The notes: generated by a model not told the origin, from the letters alone. 50,786 nt of DNA from Bacteroidota bacterium (GCA_023458415.1 JAEWZO010000005.1:1-50786); one strand, 5' to 3'; counted from the stretch's first letter, positions 32,433 through 41,916 are shown. A program made the numbers and translations.

Positions 32433-33902
32433 ATGACAACAGAAGGAGATTATATAAAAACCGTTTTTGGACTGAAACTGAAGCAACAGCGTCAGAAAAA
32501 AAACTGGTCACTACAGGATTTAGCGACAAAATCCGGACTTTCAAAATCGTACCTCAACGAAATTGAGAACGGTAAGAAATATCCGAAACACGACAAAATA
32601 TTGCAGCTTTCCGAAATTCTGGACTGTAAGTTTGACGATCTCGTTTCCACGAAACTGGATAAAAGTCTGGCGCCGATTTCTGAGGTTATAAAATCAGACT
32701 TTTTCAAAGAAATTCCGCTGGAACTGTTTGGCATTAACCGCAGTACGCTCATCAACATTATCAGCGAAGCTCCGAAAAAAGTTACCGCGTTCATCAATAC
32801 GATTATTGAAATTTCACAGAACTATAATCTTAGTAAAGAGCGTTTCTACTTTGCTGTGGTCCGCAGTTTTCAGGAACTTCACGATAATTTCTTTCCGGAA
32901 ATTGAAGAAAGTGCAAAACGGTGCATTGAAAAACATCAGCTGACCACAAAACCTACTTCCACTCATCTGGAACGCATTCTTATTGAAGAATTTAATTACG
33001 AAATCACTTCTGTAGATTTTGAAAAATATGGAGCAACAGGGAAACTCCGTTCGCTTTTTATTCCGGAAAAAAATTCACTTCTTCTGAACAATCTCTTAGA
33101 TGAAGACCAGAAAACATTCATTCTCGCCAAGGAAATTGGGTACAATTATCTGCAGCTGAATCCTAGACCAAACACTTATTCCTGGCTGGATCTTACAAGT
33201 TTCGAAGAGTTGATGAACAATTATTTTTCCTCGTATTTTGCGGGCTGCTTATTGATTCACAGGGAGAAACTCTCAGAGAAAATTTCAGATTTCTTCCAAA
33301 ACAAAGACTGGAAACCGGAAATTTTTGAAAGTCTGGTTCAGGAATTCACCAATTCTCCTGAGACCTTTTACTATCGCCTTACCAATATTCTACCTCAGGA
33401 TTTTGGCATTAAGGATATTTTCTATTTATGCTTTACTAAAAAGAAAAATTCAGATAAAATACAGATTCTGAAAGAATTACACCTAAATCAACAACAAGCA
33501 CCACACGCGAACGCAACCAACGAACATTATTGCAGACGGTGGATTGCTGTAAAAAATCTCACCAATTTAAAAGCCAACGAACAGGTTACCGAAGCGCAAA
33601 TTTCCCATTACAAAGACAGCGGACTTACCTATCTGGTGATTTCGACATCGCAGAAAAATCCGTTTTCAGACGGCACGAACAGAAGTTACTGCATCGGTAT
33701 TTTGCTCAACGCAGCAACGCTCAAAAAGATTAAATTTTCAAAAAGTGAAACCATCAAAACGGTAAACGTTGGCGTTACTTGTGAATACTGTTCAATTCCA
33801 GATTGTGAAGTCAGACAGTCGCCTCCAATTCGACTTGAAAAGGAAAATTTCAACGACGAAATGCGTAAAGCGATTGATAAGGTTAGGAAAGAAATCCTTT
33901 AG
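32433..33902 (+). CDS. XRE-family regulator of the RamB/ScfR type (HTH + IrrE-like + DUF2083)
   Basis: The 489 residues give an N-terminal Cro/C1 helix-turn-helix (about 13-67, LKQQRQKKNWSLQDLATKSG and SKSYLNEIENGKKYP), a diverged IrrE/ImmA-like middle region, and a C-terminal DUF2083-type domain with a cysteine cluster (CEYCSIPDC, about 455-463). This is the architecture of RamB and related short-chain fatty acid/acetate regulators, which control isocitrate lyase and malate synthase in actinobacteria. The gene is divergent from aceB-aceA with paired palindromes between, so I infer that it regulates the shunt and itself. The ligand, perhaps an acyl-CoA, is not shown by sequence. Confidence 0.85.
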   Translation: MTTEGDYIKTVFGLKLKQQRQKKNWSLQDLATKSGLSKSYLNEIENGKKYPKHDKILQLSEILDCKFDDLVSTKLDKSLAPISEVIKSDFFKEIPLELFGINRSTLINIISEAPKKVTAFINTIIEISQNYNLSKERFYFAVVRSFQELHDNFFPEIEESAKRCIEKHQLTTKPTSTHLERILIEEFNYEITSVDFEKYGATGKLRSLFIPEKNSLLLNNLLDEDQKTFILAKEIGYNYLQLNPRPNTYSWLDLTSFEELMNNYFSSYFAGCLLIHREKLSEKISDFFQNKDWKPEIFESLVQEFTNSPETFYYRLTNILPQDFGIKDIFYLCFTKKKNSDKIQILKELHLNQQQAPHANATNEHYCRRWIAVKNLTNLKANEQVTEAQISHYKDSGLTYLVISTSQKNPFSDGTNRSYCIGILLNAATLKKIKFSKSETIKTVNVGVTCEYCSIPDCEVRQSPPIRLEKENFNDEMRKAIDKVRKEIL

Positions 33903-33958
33903 CAAAACTCAAAAAACTAAGACATTTTATATTGATTCAGAATTACTACTTTTAAGTA

Positions 33959-34609
33959 ATGATTTTGGATTTACTTTTCCCGAACCGCTGTCTGCAATGC
34001 AACCGGATTATTCCGGGTGATGAAGTTATCTGTGGACTTTGTTTCGATCAGGTGAACTTTACACACTGGAAATTCGGTGACGATAATATATTGAAACAGC
34101 GGTGCAATCTGATGTTTCCAGCAGAAAATGCTTTTGCGCTTATGCAGTTTGAGGAGGAAAGCCTCTCACGGAAAATTGTTCATGCTCTGAAATATTCCGG
34201 TCGAGAAAAAGTTGGAAGAATTTTGGCAAAATGGACCACCGAAAAACTGAATTTTGACAGGGAAAAGCCAGATTTGATTGTTACCGTTCCGATGCATCCC
34301 AAGAAAGAAAAATCACGGGGTTACAATCAGCTGCATCTTTTCGCCAACGAAATTTCAAAACATTATGGAATTCTTGTTGATCATAAAGTTTTAAAGAAAA
34401 ACCATCACAAAAAAGCGCAGGCGCTAAAAGACAAATCGCAGCGCGCGGATACGGAAAAAGTGTTTTCTCTTCAGAAAAATATCGAAAACTCTCATGTTCT
34501 ATTAATCGACGATGTTTACACAACAGGCAGCACAATGGCTTCCGCGGCTTGGGAAATCCTGAACATCGGCAACAATAAAGTCAGCGTGTTGGTGATGGCG
34601 ATAGATTAA
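33959..34609 (+). CDS. ComF family phosphoribosyltransferase-like protein
   Basis: A 216-residue ComF/GntX-type protein: an N-terminal cysteine ribbon (Cys11 and Cys14 of CLQCNR, then CGLC), the PRTase-like core with VTVPMHPKKEKSRGYNQ and the PRPP loop VLLIDDVYTTGSTM. ComF proteins take part in natural DNA uptake in some bacteria, where they help move single-stranded DNA across the membrane; in others the role is unknown. It follows the XRE regulator by 56 bases on the same strand, but a functional link is not evident. Confidence 0.9.
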   Translation: MILDLLFPNRCLQCNRIIPGDEVICGLCFDQVNFTHWKFGDDNILKQRCNLMFPAENAFALMQFEEESLSRKIVHALKYSGREKVGRILAKWTTEKLNFDREKPDLIVTVPMHPKKEKSRGYNQLHLFANEISKHYGILVDHKVLKKNHHKKAQALKDKSQRADTEKVFSLQKNIENSHVLLIDDVYTTGSTMASAAWEILNIGNNKVSVLVMAID

Positions 34610-34615
34610 ACTTTC

Positions 34616-34762
34616 TTATTTGGTAGCAAAAAAAATGGCAGCAATGATGATAAAACCAATTCCTGTGATAATCGGTGGCTGAATTCCCGCTTTCTGTCCG
34701 AGATAAATCATGTAAACGCCCAATGCAGCAAGTATTACGGCTAAAATATTTCTTATACTCAT
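34616..34762 (-). CDS. Small two-helix membrane protein, 48 aa
   Basis: The start is the ATG at 34762, giving MSIRNILAVILAALG and two hydrophobic segments (about 6-21 and 30-46) with a GQKAGIQPP loop. A longer frame starting at 34810 would overlap upp and has no hydrophobic start. It begins 4 bases after the upp stop codon on the same strand, so it is co-transcribed with upp. Function unknown; it ends 7 bases from the convergent comF-type gene. Confidence 0.6.
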   Translation of the reverse strand: MSIRNILAVILAALGVYMIYLGQKAGIQPPIITGIGFIIIAAIFFATK

Positions 34763-34766
34763 GCTT

Positions 34767-35417
34767 TTATCTTTGAAGTTTTTCACCGTAAGACAAATCT
34801 CCTGCATCACCCAAACCAGGTGTGATGTAACCTTTTGAAGTTAGACTTTCATCAACCGCTCCGATCCAGATATGTGCTTCAGGATATGCATTCTGCAAGG
34901 TTTCAACACCCTGTTTAGACGCAATCGCAGCGACAATGTGAAGTTGAGTCGGTTTTCCATGATTCAGCAAATCTTTCAGCGCTTCAATTAAACTTGCGCC
35001 GGTTGCGAGCATCGGATCGGCTACAATTAAAGGTCTTCCGTCGATATTCGGACAGGTTAAATAATCCTGTTTGATGGAAAAATAATCGTTGGCATCGTGC
35101 TTTCTGTAAGCAGCAACAAAACCGCAGTCAGCTTTATCAAAATAATTCAGAATTCCCTGAAAAAGAGGAACTCCGGCTCTTAAAATCGTAGTGATAACCG
35201 GCTGAACTGCAATTTCTTTCACGGTGATTTTATCGAGTGGTGTTGTAATTTCCAGTTCTTCCTGTTCCAGACCTTTGGAGATTTCGAAAGCAGCGATTTC
35301 ACCGATACGTTCCATATTTCTACGGAATTTTAAGCGGTCCTGCTGAACTTCTACATTTCTTAAATCGTTGATCCAGGAATTGACAAGCGAAAAATTATCG
35401 GAAAGAACTGTTACCAT
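34767..35417 (-). CDS. upp: Uracil phosphoribosyltransferase
   Basis: The 216-residue enzyme converts uracil and PRPP to UMP in pyrimidine salvage. The PRPP-binding loop VADPMLATGASL, the RAGVPLFQGIL segment and the uracil-site YITPGLGDAGDL near the C-terminus are intact. It is a single gene with a short membrane-protein gene 4 bases downstream. In many flavobacteria it sits beside DUF6341/DUF6427, whereas those lie at 9-10 kb here. Confidence 0.95.
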   Translation of the reverse strand: MVTVLSDNFSLVNSWINDLRNVEVQQDRLKFRRNMERIGEIAAFEISKGLEQEELEITTPLDKITVKEIAVQPVITTILRAGVPLFQGILNYFDKADCGFVAAYRKHDANDYFSIKQDYLTCPNIDGRPLIVADPMLATGASLIEALKDLLNHGKPTQLHIVAAIASKQGVETLQNAYPEAHIWIGAVDESLTSKGYITPGLGDAGDLSYGEKLQR

Positions 35418-35473
35418 AACGTTATTTTACACAAATTTCGGAAAATTTCAGAAAAGAAAAGGTCCGGAAAAGT

Positions 35474-35499
35474 AAAAAGCTGCCCGAGAGCAGCTTTTT
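35474..35499 (-). terminator. Terminator of the DPP IV-type peptidase gene
   Basis: The stem AAAAAGCTGC / GCAGCTTTTT with a CCGAGA loop lies 5 bases after the stop codon. Confidence 0.85.
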
Positions 35500-35503
35500 G
35501 AGT

Positions 35504-37645
35504 TTATTTCTTTAAATGTTGATTAAAATAATCTGTCACTTTCTGCATTAAATGAACACGGTCTTTTCCGAGAACATTATGCGCATGACCCGGATAAACA
35601 AAATAATCCAGTTGAATTCCCTTATCGACAGCCGCTTTCAGGAATTTAATAGAATGTTGCCAAACCACAACATCATCCTGCGCACCATGAATCATAAGCA
35701 GTTTTCCCTTCAAATTCTGTACTTTATCTGCTAGATTGGATTTTTTGTAGCCTTCCGGATTGGTTTGTGGCGTATCCATATATCTTTCAGTATACATTAT
35801 TTCGTACATATTCCAATCGATTACAGGACCACCTGCAACGCCTACTTTAAAAACATCAGGATAAGTCGTCATCAGATTCGTCGTCATAAATCCACCGTAG
35901 CTCCAACCATGAACTCCCATTCTTGTTGAATCCACATAAGGCAAAGATTTTAAATATTCCACACCTTCTAGCTGATCTTTCATTTCAAGTTCACCAAGAT
36001 TTCTGAAAACTGCCTGTTCAAAAGCAAGTCCCCGGTTGCTCGATCCTCTTCCGTCCATCGTGAAAACAATGTAACCGTTCTGTGCCATGTATTCGTACCA
36101 AAGATTTCCGGATGCAGGAAAACCGTTCGTCACCAACTGTAAATGCGGTCCGTTATACAGATAAACAATTACCGGATATTTTTCTTCTGGATTGAATTCA
36201 GTAGGAAGAATCAATTTTCCGTACAGCGGAGTTCCGTCATTGGCGTTCAAAGTGACATTCTTAATTTCCGGACGTTTATAATTCTGTAGCGGATTGGCTG
36301 ACGTTATAATATTCTTAGTTTCTAAAGTCTGCGTATTAATCAGGTTAACAATACGCGGAGTTGTGGCGTTGCTGTAACTGTCATACACAAAATTTCCATC
36401 TTTGCTAAGAACCGCGCTGTGAACTCCGGGAGTTTTGTCCAGACGCTGCGTGCGAAAATTACTCCAGTTGATTTTGTAAATATGTTTTTCAAGAGGAGTT
36501 TCCTGCGTAGACACGTAGTAAATTTCCTTTCTTTTTTCATTGAATCCGAGTAAATCAGTAACCAGCCAATTTCCTTTAGTTAACTGAGAAACAAGACCTT
36601 TTTCAGTGTTATAATGGAAAAGATGATTGTAACCGGTGCGCTGACTTTGCCAAATAAAATCAGTGTTGGAATTCGGGAAAAAAGTAAGCGGATGTTGTGG
36701 TTCTACATATTTATCAGATTTTTCCTCGAAGATAGTTTTCACAAAATTTCCGCTGGAAGCATCGTACTGGTTCATCTTAAGATGATTCTGGTCGCGGTTC
36801 AATACTCCCACGAAAATATATTTAGAATCCGGACTCCATGTTATGGCAGTTAGATACTGTTCTTTATCGCCCTCAATGTTCAGAAATTTTGTTGAATTGG
36901 TTTTCACATCATAAACACCCAAACTTACTTCGTGAGATTTCGCTCCAGCCATTGGATATTTAATATTTACATTTTTTGCCGGCGTCACACTCCAATCGAT
37001 TACAGGATAATCGGTCACCATCGTTTGATCCATTCTGTAAAAGGCAATTTTAGCATTGTTGGGTGCCGCAAAAATTCCACCGTTAATACCAAATTCATTT
37101 CTGTGAACAGACTGACCGTTCAAGATATTTTCATCTGTGTCTGAAGTAATAGCCGTGGTTTTTCCGTTTTTTTGAATGTAAAGATTATTCTTAACTGTGT
37201 ACAGAAGTGTTTGATTATCGGACAGCAACATCAGGTTTTCTGCTCCTTCGTCCGCTTTTGCAAACGATTTAACATTCCAGCTGTTTCCTGCTTTCTCCAT
37301 CAGGAAGTATTCACCTTTCTGAGAATAATAACCGCTATTGGCATTCAGAAATTTCACTCCGGAAAGCGTTTTCAGCTTTTTATCTTCTGCAAGGTTTCTG
37401 TTGAGTTGATTCAAAGAAACCAAAGTATCGGTTTTACCGGTCTTAATATCGGTGATTAAATATCCGTTCTTTACAGCTTGTGTATAGGTTTTACCGTCGT
37501 TGGACCATGCAAATTGCGATACGTTTTTAACCGCAAGATTGCTTCTTAGACCGTTGACCGCTTCGGCCATGGTAAATTTTTGATTCTGCGCTGTGGCAAA
37601 GCCTGTAAAAGCTAAAAAAAGAAGAGTAAGTTTAGAAAATTTCAT
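35504..37645 (-). CDS. Secreted S9B prolyl peptidase (dipeptidyl peptidase IV type)
   Basis: A 713-residue serine peptidase that removes X-Pro dipeptides or related units from peptides. Signal peptide at 1-20 (KLTLLFLAFTGFATA-Q), a beta-propeller domain to about 470 with WSPDSKYIFVG-like blades, and a C-terminal alpha/beta-hydrolase with Ser582 in GWSYGG, Asp657/658 in HGAQDD and His687/689 in PGHAHN. The start at 37645 was chosen because an upstream in-frame start at 37699 adds 18 residues before the signal peptide. Likely periplasmic, for peptide use in a protein-degrading flavobacterium. Confidence 0.92.
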   Translation of the reverse strand: MKFSKLTLLFLAFTGFATAQNQKFTMAEAVNGLRSNLAVKNVSQFAWSNDGKTYTQAVKNGYLITDIKTGKTDTLVSLNQLNRNLAEDKKLKTLSGVKFLNANSGYYSQKGEYFLMEKAGNSWNVKSFAKADEGAENLMLLSDNQTLLYTVKNNLYIQKNGKTTAITSDTDENILNGQSVHRNEFGINGGIFAAPNNAKIAFYRMDQTMVTDYPVIDWSVTPAKNVNIKYPMAGAKSHEVSLGVYDVKTNSTKFLNIEGDKEQYLTAITWSPDSKYIFVGVLNRDQNHLKMNQYDASSGNFVKTIFEEKSDKYVEPQHPLTFFPNSNTDFIWQSQRTGYNHLFHYNTEKGLVSQLTKGNWLVTDLLGFNEKRKEIYYVSTQETPLEKHIYKINWSNFRTQRLDKTPGVHSAVLSKDGNFVYDSYSNATTPRIVNLINTQTLETKNIITSANPLQNYKRPEIKNVTLNANDGTPLYGKLILPTEFNPEEKYPVIVYLYNGPHLQLVTNGFPASGNLWYEYMAQNGYIVFTMDGRGSSNRGLAFEQAVFRNLGELEMKDQLEGVEYLKSLPYVDSTRMGVHGWSYGGFMTTNLMTTYPDVFKVGVAGGPVIDWNMYEIMYTERYMDTPQTNPEGYKKSNLADKVQNLKGKLLMIHGAQDDVVVWQHSIKFLKAAVDKGIQLDYFVYPGHAHNVLGKDRVHLMQKVTDYFNQHLKK

Positions 37646-37672
37646 TTCTTGAATTTGGAAACCAAATGTAAG

Positions 37673-37680
37673 AAATAATT
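37673..37680 (-). promoter_or_regulatory. -7 promoter element TACATTTG of the peptidase gene
   Basis: On the minus strand the sequence is TACATTTG, a TAnnTTTG match 27 bases before the chosen ATG. This supports the shorter start. Confidence 0.45.
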
Positions 37681-37699
37681 TGAAACACCTTAATACCAA

Positions 37700-38407
37700 T
37701 CAATTAAGATTTTCAGAAATATAGAGCTTTGCGAAAGGATCTTCGGTTGGTTTTGGTTTGTTCCATTTATACTGATGTGTCCAGTAAGCGACTTTCATGC
37801 TGAGAATTCCCAAACCCGCGCCGAAAACAACATCCGAAATATAGTGTTTCTCATTAGCTAATCTCATTACTCCAACGCCGGAAGCAACGCCGAATGCAGC
37901 ATAAGGAACCCATTTGTAATCTTTTCCGTATTCTATCGAAAGTAAAGTCGCTCCGGCGAAAACATTGGCCGTATGACCGGAAGGAAATGAATAATATGTA
38001 CCATCAGGACGAACTTCATTAAAAGCTTTTTTCAGAAGAATTACCGTACCGATATTCAAAATCTGGCCTTTAATCATAATGGCTGTTCGATTTTTCCAGT
38101 CAGTTCTGGGTTTCATTCCAATCCATTCGAAACTATAAGCAGCTGCAAAAGGAGCAAACTGCGCATAATCGTCAAAATTATTTGTTAAGCCGAATAAATG
38201 CTCATTCTTCTCTACAGCGATTTCTGTTCCAATGCTTTCTGTTTTTGTTAAATGTGTAAGCAGTCCACCAACCATCAACCCAGCCGGAACATACATTTTC
38301 TTATAGGCAAAACTGAAGCGCTCGTTTGTGAGGATCACACTGTCTTTTATCTGAGAAAAACTCAGCGCAAAACAGAAAAATAAAAGAAAGGCAAAAAATC
38401 TTTTCAT
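37700..38407 (-). CDS. PAP2-family phosphatase, exported/membrane
   Basis: A 235-residue PAP2 phosphatase. The three catalytic motifs appear in order: KKAFNEVRPDG (K-x6-RP), SFPSGHTA (PSGH) and a final LANEKHYISDVVFG (R/x-HxxxD). A signal peptide or first helix (residues 1-18) and several membrane helices point to the envelope, where such enzymes dephosphorylate isoprenoid or phosphatidate lipids. It lies 54 bases upstream of the peptidase start on the same strand. Confidence 0.9.
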   Translation of the reverse strand: MKRFFAFLLFFCFALSFSQIKDSVILTNERFSFAYKKMYVPAGLMVGGLLTHLTKTESIGTEIAVEKNEHLFGLTNNFDDYAQFAPFAAAYSFEWIGMKPRTDWKNRTAIMIKGQILNIGTVILLKKAFNEVRPDGTYYSFPSGHTANVFAGATLLSIEYGKDYKWVPYAAFGVASGVGVMRLANEKHYISDVVFGAGLGILSMKVAYWTHQYKWNKPKPTEDPFAKLYISENLN

Positions 38408-38510
38408 AAATTACTGCAGCAAAAGTACCGATAACTAGTGTTCTTAAAGAAAAAAATTACAGATTTTGCTTTTCTTATCATAAATCAATGTCAAACTTTT
38501 CTTCCCACAA

Positions 38511-38518
38511 TATCTTTG
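38511..38518 (+). promoter_or_regulatory. -7 promoter element TATCTTTG of the cytosolic YceI gene
   Basis: An exact TAnnTTTG match 42 bases upstream of the YceI start codon at 38561. Confidence 0.45.
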
Positions 38519-38560
38519 CACTGTTAAAATTAATCAACAACTAAAAAACAGAATAATATT

Positions 38561-39070
38561 ATGGCAACAAAATGGAATTTAGACCCGGCGCACAGTGAAA
38601 TTACTTTCAAAGTAAGACACATGATGATTTCTAACGTGAAAGGTGAGTTCACCGATTTCAACGTAGATCTTGAAAGCGCAGACGAAACTTTTAAAAATGT
38701 AACTGCATCTGCAGAAATCAAAACCGATTCTATTACAACTAAAAATTCGGAAAGAGACGCACACCTTAAAAGTGCAGATTTCTTCAACGCAGAACAGAAT
38801 CCGGTAATTACTTTCAAAACCAACTCTCTGAACGACGAAATTTCCGGAGATATCACTATCAACGGTGTTACAAAACCAATTAATCTTGATGTTGAATTTG
38901 GAGGTGTAAACGTAGATCCATGGGGAAATACAAAAGCAGGTTTCTCATTCGAAGGCAAAATCAAAAGAAGCGATTTCAACCTTAACTGGAACGCAGCTCT
39001 GGAAGCAGGTGGCGTAATGGTGAGCGACGATGTAAAAATCGCGGGTGAACTGCAGTTCGTAAAAGCGTAA
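38561..39070 (+). CDS. YceI family lipid-binding-like protein (no signal peptide)
   Basis: A 169-residue YceI beta-barrel protein. The opening KWNLDPAHSEITFKVRHMMISNVKGEF and the repeated strand pattern are typical; YceI folds bind polyisoprenoid or other lipids, but the biological role is unclear. No signal peptide is seen, in contrast to the second YceI gene at 42811. It stands alone on the plus strand. A large imperfect inverted repeat follows it. Confidence 0.93.
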   Translation: MATKWNLDPAHSEITFKVRHMMISNVKGEFTDFNVDLESADETFKNVTASAEIKTDSITTKNSERDAHLKSADFFNAEQNPVITFKTNSLNDEISGDITINGVTKPINLDVEFGGVNVDPWGNTKAGFSFEGKIKRSDFNLNWNAALEAGGVMVSDDVKIAGELQFVKA

Positions 39071-39146
39071 GAACAGAAGAAAGAATAAAGAATAAAGAGC
39101 GAAAGCGCGTTTTCTGTCTTTGCTCTTTGTTCTTTTGTCTTTTATC
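39071..39146. repeat. Long imperfect inverted repeat between YceI and the dioxygenase gene
   Basis: The left arm (AGAAGAAAGAATAAAGAATA, then AAGAGCGAAAG) and the complement of the right arm (AGATAAAAGACAAAAGAACA, then AAGAGCAAAG) agree over about 32 positions with a few mismatches, enclosing a short GC-rich loop near 39105. It may end the YceI transcript, or be a dispersed element. Confidence 0.55.
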
Positions 39147-39152
39147 TAAAAA

Positions 39153-39980
39153 ATGAATTTAAACAATCTTCAAAATATTTCAGATGGTTTTCCGAATACC
39201 GAAAAGATGCCGGTTCTTTTTCTCGGACACGGTTCGCCGATGAATGCCATCGAAGAAAATCAGTTTGTGCAGGGTTTTAGAGATGTGGCTAAAAAAATTC
39301 CGAAACCCAACGCCATTCTCTGTGTGTCGGCGCATTGGTTTACCGAAGGAACTTTCGTAACAGCGATGGATATGCCCAAAACTATTCACGATTTTTACGG
39401 TTTTCCGAAGGAACTTTTTGATGTTGAATATCCCGCACCGGGATATCCCGAACTTGCCCGTGAAACTGCGGAACTTCTAGCTCCGGTTTTGGTTGAAGAA
39501 GATCATAACTGGGGTTTGGATCATGGTGCGTGGAGCGTGATTCGGCACATGTATCCGGAAGCGAATATTCCTGTGATTCAGATGAGTATCGATTACCGGA
39601 AACCGCCGCAGTATCATTTTGAGCTGGCTGAAAAACTTTCAAAACTGCGCGAAAAAGGCATTCTGATTATCGGTAGCGGAAATATTGTGCATAATCTTAG
39701 AATGATTGACTGGAAAAACATCAACACCGTTGGAGCAGGTTGGGATTGGGCAATTGAAGCTCGCGAAAAAACTAACAACTGGCTACTGGACGGAAATTTT
39801 CAGAACTTAATTGATTATCAAAAACAGGGAACTTCGTTGCAGTACGCTGTCCCGAGTCCTGATCATTATTTACCGCTGATTTATACTTTAGGGTTGAAAG
39901 AAAAATCCGAAAACATCTCGCTTTTCAATGATGAACTGATTGGTGGAAGTTTGAGTATGACAAGCGTTTTGATTAGTTGA
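39153..39980 (+). CDS. ygiD: Extradiol ring-cleavage dioxygenase, YgiD (4,5-DOPA) family
   Basis: The 275 residues match the class III extradiol dioxygenases of the YgiD/DODA type, which open the ring of 4,5-DOPA-like catechols using a metal ion. The N-terminal LGHGSPMNAIE (His26), CVSAHWFTEG (His61), the WGLDHGAWSV histidine and the SGNIVHNLR block are present. Whether the physiological substrate is DOPA is uncertain. It is a single gene, downstream of YceI. Confidence 0.92.
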   Translation: MNLNNLQNISDGFPNTEKMPVLFLGHGSPMNAIEENQFVQGFRDVAKKIPKPNAILCVSAHWFTEGTFVTAMDMPKTIHDFYGFPKELFDVEYPAPGYPELARETAELLAPVLVEEDHNWGLDHGAWSVIRHMYPEANIPVIQMSIDYRKPPQYHFELAEKLSKLREKGILIIGSGNIVHNLRMIDWKNINTVGAGWDWAIEAREKTNNWLLDGNFQNLIDYQKQGTSLQYAVPSPDHYLPLIYTLGLKEKSENISLFNDELIGGSLSMTSVLIS

Positions 39981-40053
39981 AAATGGAAAGTTGATAATGA
40001 GAATCCTGTCGAATTTTGGGATTTTTTTAGGTTTTTAATTTTTATATTCTTTT

Positions 40054-40425
40054 CTAAAGTGTCGAAATTAATAATCCAGAAAGGATAGAGGGTAAAAAAA
40101 GCAATGCAATGGTAAAGACGGAATCTCCAAAATGAAGCCGCCTGTACTCGCCTTGATCCCAGCTTCTTTGCCAATAGCCAGCTAATATAGGCTCATTGCC
40201 AAATATTCTTTTGAAAATAAATCTTAAAAATTGATAAATAACTAAAAAGAAAAATGGGATAAGTAAGTAAAATGATTTCTTATCGTCAAATAAAGGAATA
40301 ATTGCAGCCAATAATAATGATGTAAACAGACACCACCAATAGATTTTTGTTGGTATAATTGTCTTAAAAATCATTATTGAGATAAAAACCAATTCAAATA
40401 TTAAACCTAAAATAAGATAGCTCAT
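40054..40425 (-). CDS. Hypothetical membrane protein, 123 aa
   Basis: No family is recognised. Three or four hydrophobic segments (about 2-22, 28-46, 51-70 and 100-122) are joined by short loops, with a charged segment GYWQRSWDQGEYRRLHFGD at about 83-102. It ends the hutH run: its start codon adjoins the hutH stop codon on the same strand. AT-rich codon use resembles a less conserved gene; it may be a lineage-specific insertion. Confidence 0.6.
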   Translation of the reverse strand: MSYLILGLIFELVFISIMIFKTIIPTKIYWWCLFTSLLLAAIIPLFDDKKSFYLLIPFFFLVIYQFLRFIFKRIFGNEPILAGYWQRSWDQGEYRRLHFGDSVFTIALLFLPSILSGLLISTL

Positions 40426-41916
40426 TTAACTCACCACAAACTTTCTTTCTCTTATCAGTTCCGCAATTGCGTGCATATCTTTCCCGATTTCTCTGTCGTC
40501 TTCCAGCTTTGGAACGACTGAACGGATGAGATCGTAGTTTTCTTCCACAATTTTAGAACATTTTGCAGGTCTGCGGAATTCAAGCCCCTGTGCAGCGAAC
40601 ATTAGTTCCACCGCGAATATATTAACAAGGTTATCCAAAACCTGGTTGAATTTCCGTCCCGAAATACTTCCCATTGAAACGTGGTCTTCCTGACCTAAAC
40701 TTGTCGGAATTGAATCTGCAGATGCTGGAAAACACAGCGTTTTGTTCTCAGTTACCAACGCCGCAGAAGTATATTGCGGAATCATAAACCCGGAATTAAG
40801 ACCGGAACTTTCAGTGAGCAGTCGCGGCAAACCGAATTTTCCTTCCAAAAGAAGATAACTTCTTCGGTCTGAAATATTTCCTAGCTCTGCAGCGGCCAAA
40901 GTTGCATAATCCAAAGGTAAAGCCAATAACTGTCCATGGAAATTTCCGCCGGAAATAGATTCTTCAGCACTTAGAACGATTGGGTTGTCTGTTACTGAAT
41001 TCAGTTCTGTTTCTGCTAAATTTTTCAAATGTTCATATGCATTTCTTGATGCGCCGTGAACTTGCGGAACACAACGAATAGAATAAGGATCCTGAACACG
41101 GTCGCAAAATTCGTGCTCATGAAGATTCTGAGAATTTTTCAGAAATTTCAGCATCCGGGATGCCACTTTTTTGCTGCCCGCAAACGGACGGATTTCATGA
41201 AGCTCTTTCTTAAACGGACTCGCTGAACCGCGGTACGCTTCCAGTGACATTGCCGATGTAAGATCTGCCAAATCAAGCAGATAACCCATTTTATCCAAAC
41301 CTTTCACGGCATGAGCGAGGATAAACTGTGTTCCGTTAATTAGTCCTAAACCTCCTTTCGGACCCAACTTTAATGGTTCAAGGTTATACTTTTCGAGCAC
41401 GGACATTGTTTCAACCGGTTCGCCATTTTGCCAAACTTTTCCAAGTCCAAGCAGCGGCAGAACAAGATGCGAAAGCGGAGCCAAATCTCCTGAAGCTCCT
41501 ACACTGCCCTGCTCCGGAACAACCGGAATAATATCTTTTTCCAGCATCAGAATAAGGCGTTCAATCACTTCAAGTGAAACTCCTGAAAAACCTTTCGACA
41601 ATGCATGAATTTTTGCAATCATCATGATCTTGGAGAGTTCTTTATCGATTGGTTTCCCAACACCCACCGCATGCGAAATAATAAGATTGTGTTGCAGTTG
41701 TGCAGTTTCTTCCTCAGAAATTTTGACATCGCACAGCGGACCAAAACCTGTGTTAATTCCGTACACCGTTCTTTCCGATTCTACAATTTGCTGCACATTT
41801 TTCTGCGATTTCAGAATCTGGTCTTTTGCCTGCTTGTTGAGTTTTGCTTTCCTGGGATTTTTTGCAATCTCCAGAATCTGCTCTATAGTGAAGGTATCTA
41901 TTCCGTAAATCTTCAT
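40426..41916 (-). CDS. hutH: Histidine ammonia-lyase
   Basis: The 496-residue enzyme removes ammonia from histidine to give urocanate, the first step of histidine degradation. The residues Ala141-Ser142-Gly143, in GSVGASGDLAPLSH, form the MIO prosthetic group. Other family blocks include VYGINTGFGPL, GLINGTQF and the NFHGQ segment. Length is normal for the family. No other hut gene is in the window, which may mean they lie elsewhere or that the enzyme has a related aromatic-amino-acid role. A relic of part of this gene lies 1.2 kb upstream. Confidence 0.95.
   Translation of the reverse strand: MKIYGIDTFTIEQILEIAKNPRKAKLNKQAKDQILKSQKNVQQIVESERTVYGINTGFGPLCDVKISEEETAQLQHNLIISHAVGVGKPIDKELSKIMMIAKIHALSKGFSGVSLEVIERLILMLEKDIIPVVPEQGSVGASGDLAPLSHLVLPLLGLGKVWQNGEPVETMSVLEKYNLEPLKLGPKGGLGLINGTQFILAHAVKGLDKMGYLLDLADLTSAMSLEAYRGSASPFKKELHEIRPFAGSKKVASRMLKFLKNSQNLHEHEFCDRVQDPYSIRCVPQVHGASRNAYEHLKNLAETELNSVTDNPIVLSAEESISGGNFHGQLLALPLDYATLAAAELGNISDRRSYLLLEGKFGLPRLLTESSGLNSGFMIPQYTSAALVTENKTLCFPASADSIPTSLGQEDHVSMGSISGRKFNQVLDNLVNIFAVELMFAAQGLEFRRPAKCSKIVEENYDLIRSVVPKLEDDREIGKDMHAIAELIRERKFVVS

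Noticed and set aside
39881..40174. A 97-codon minus-strand open frame overlapping the ygiD 3' end
   Set aside because: It overlaps the real dioxygenase gene and the 123-residue membrane-protein gene, and shows no family features.
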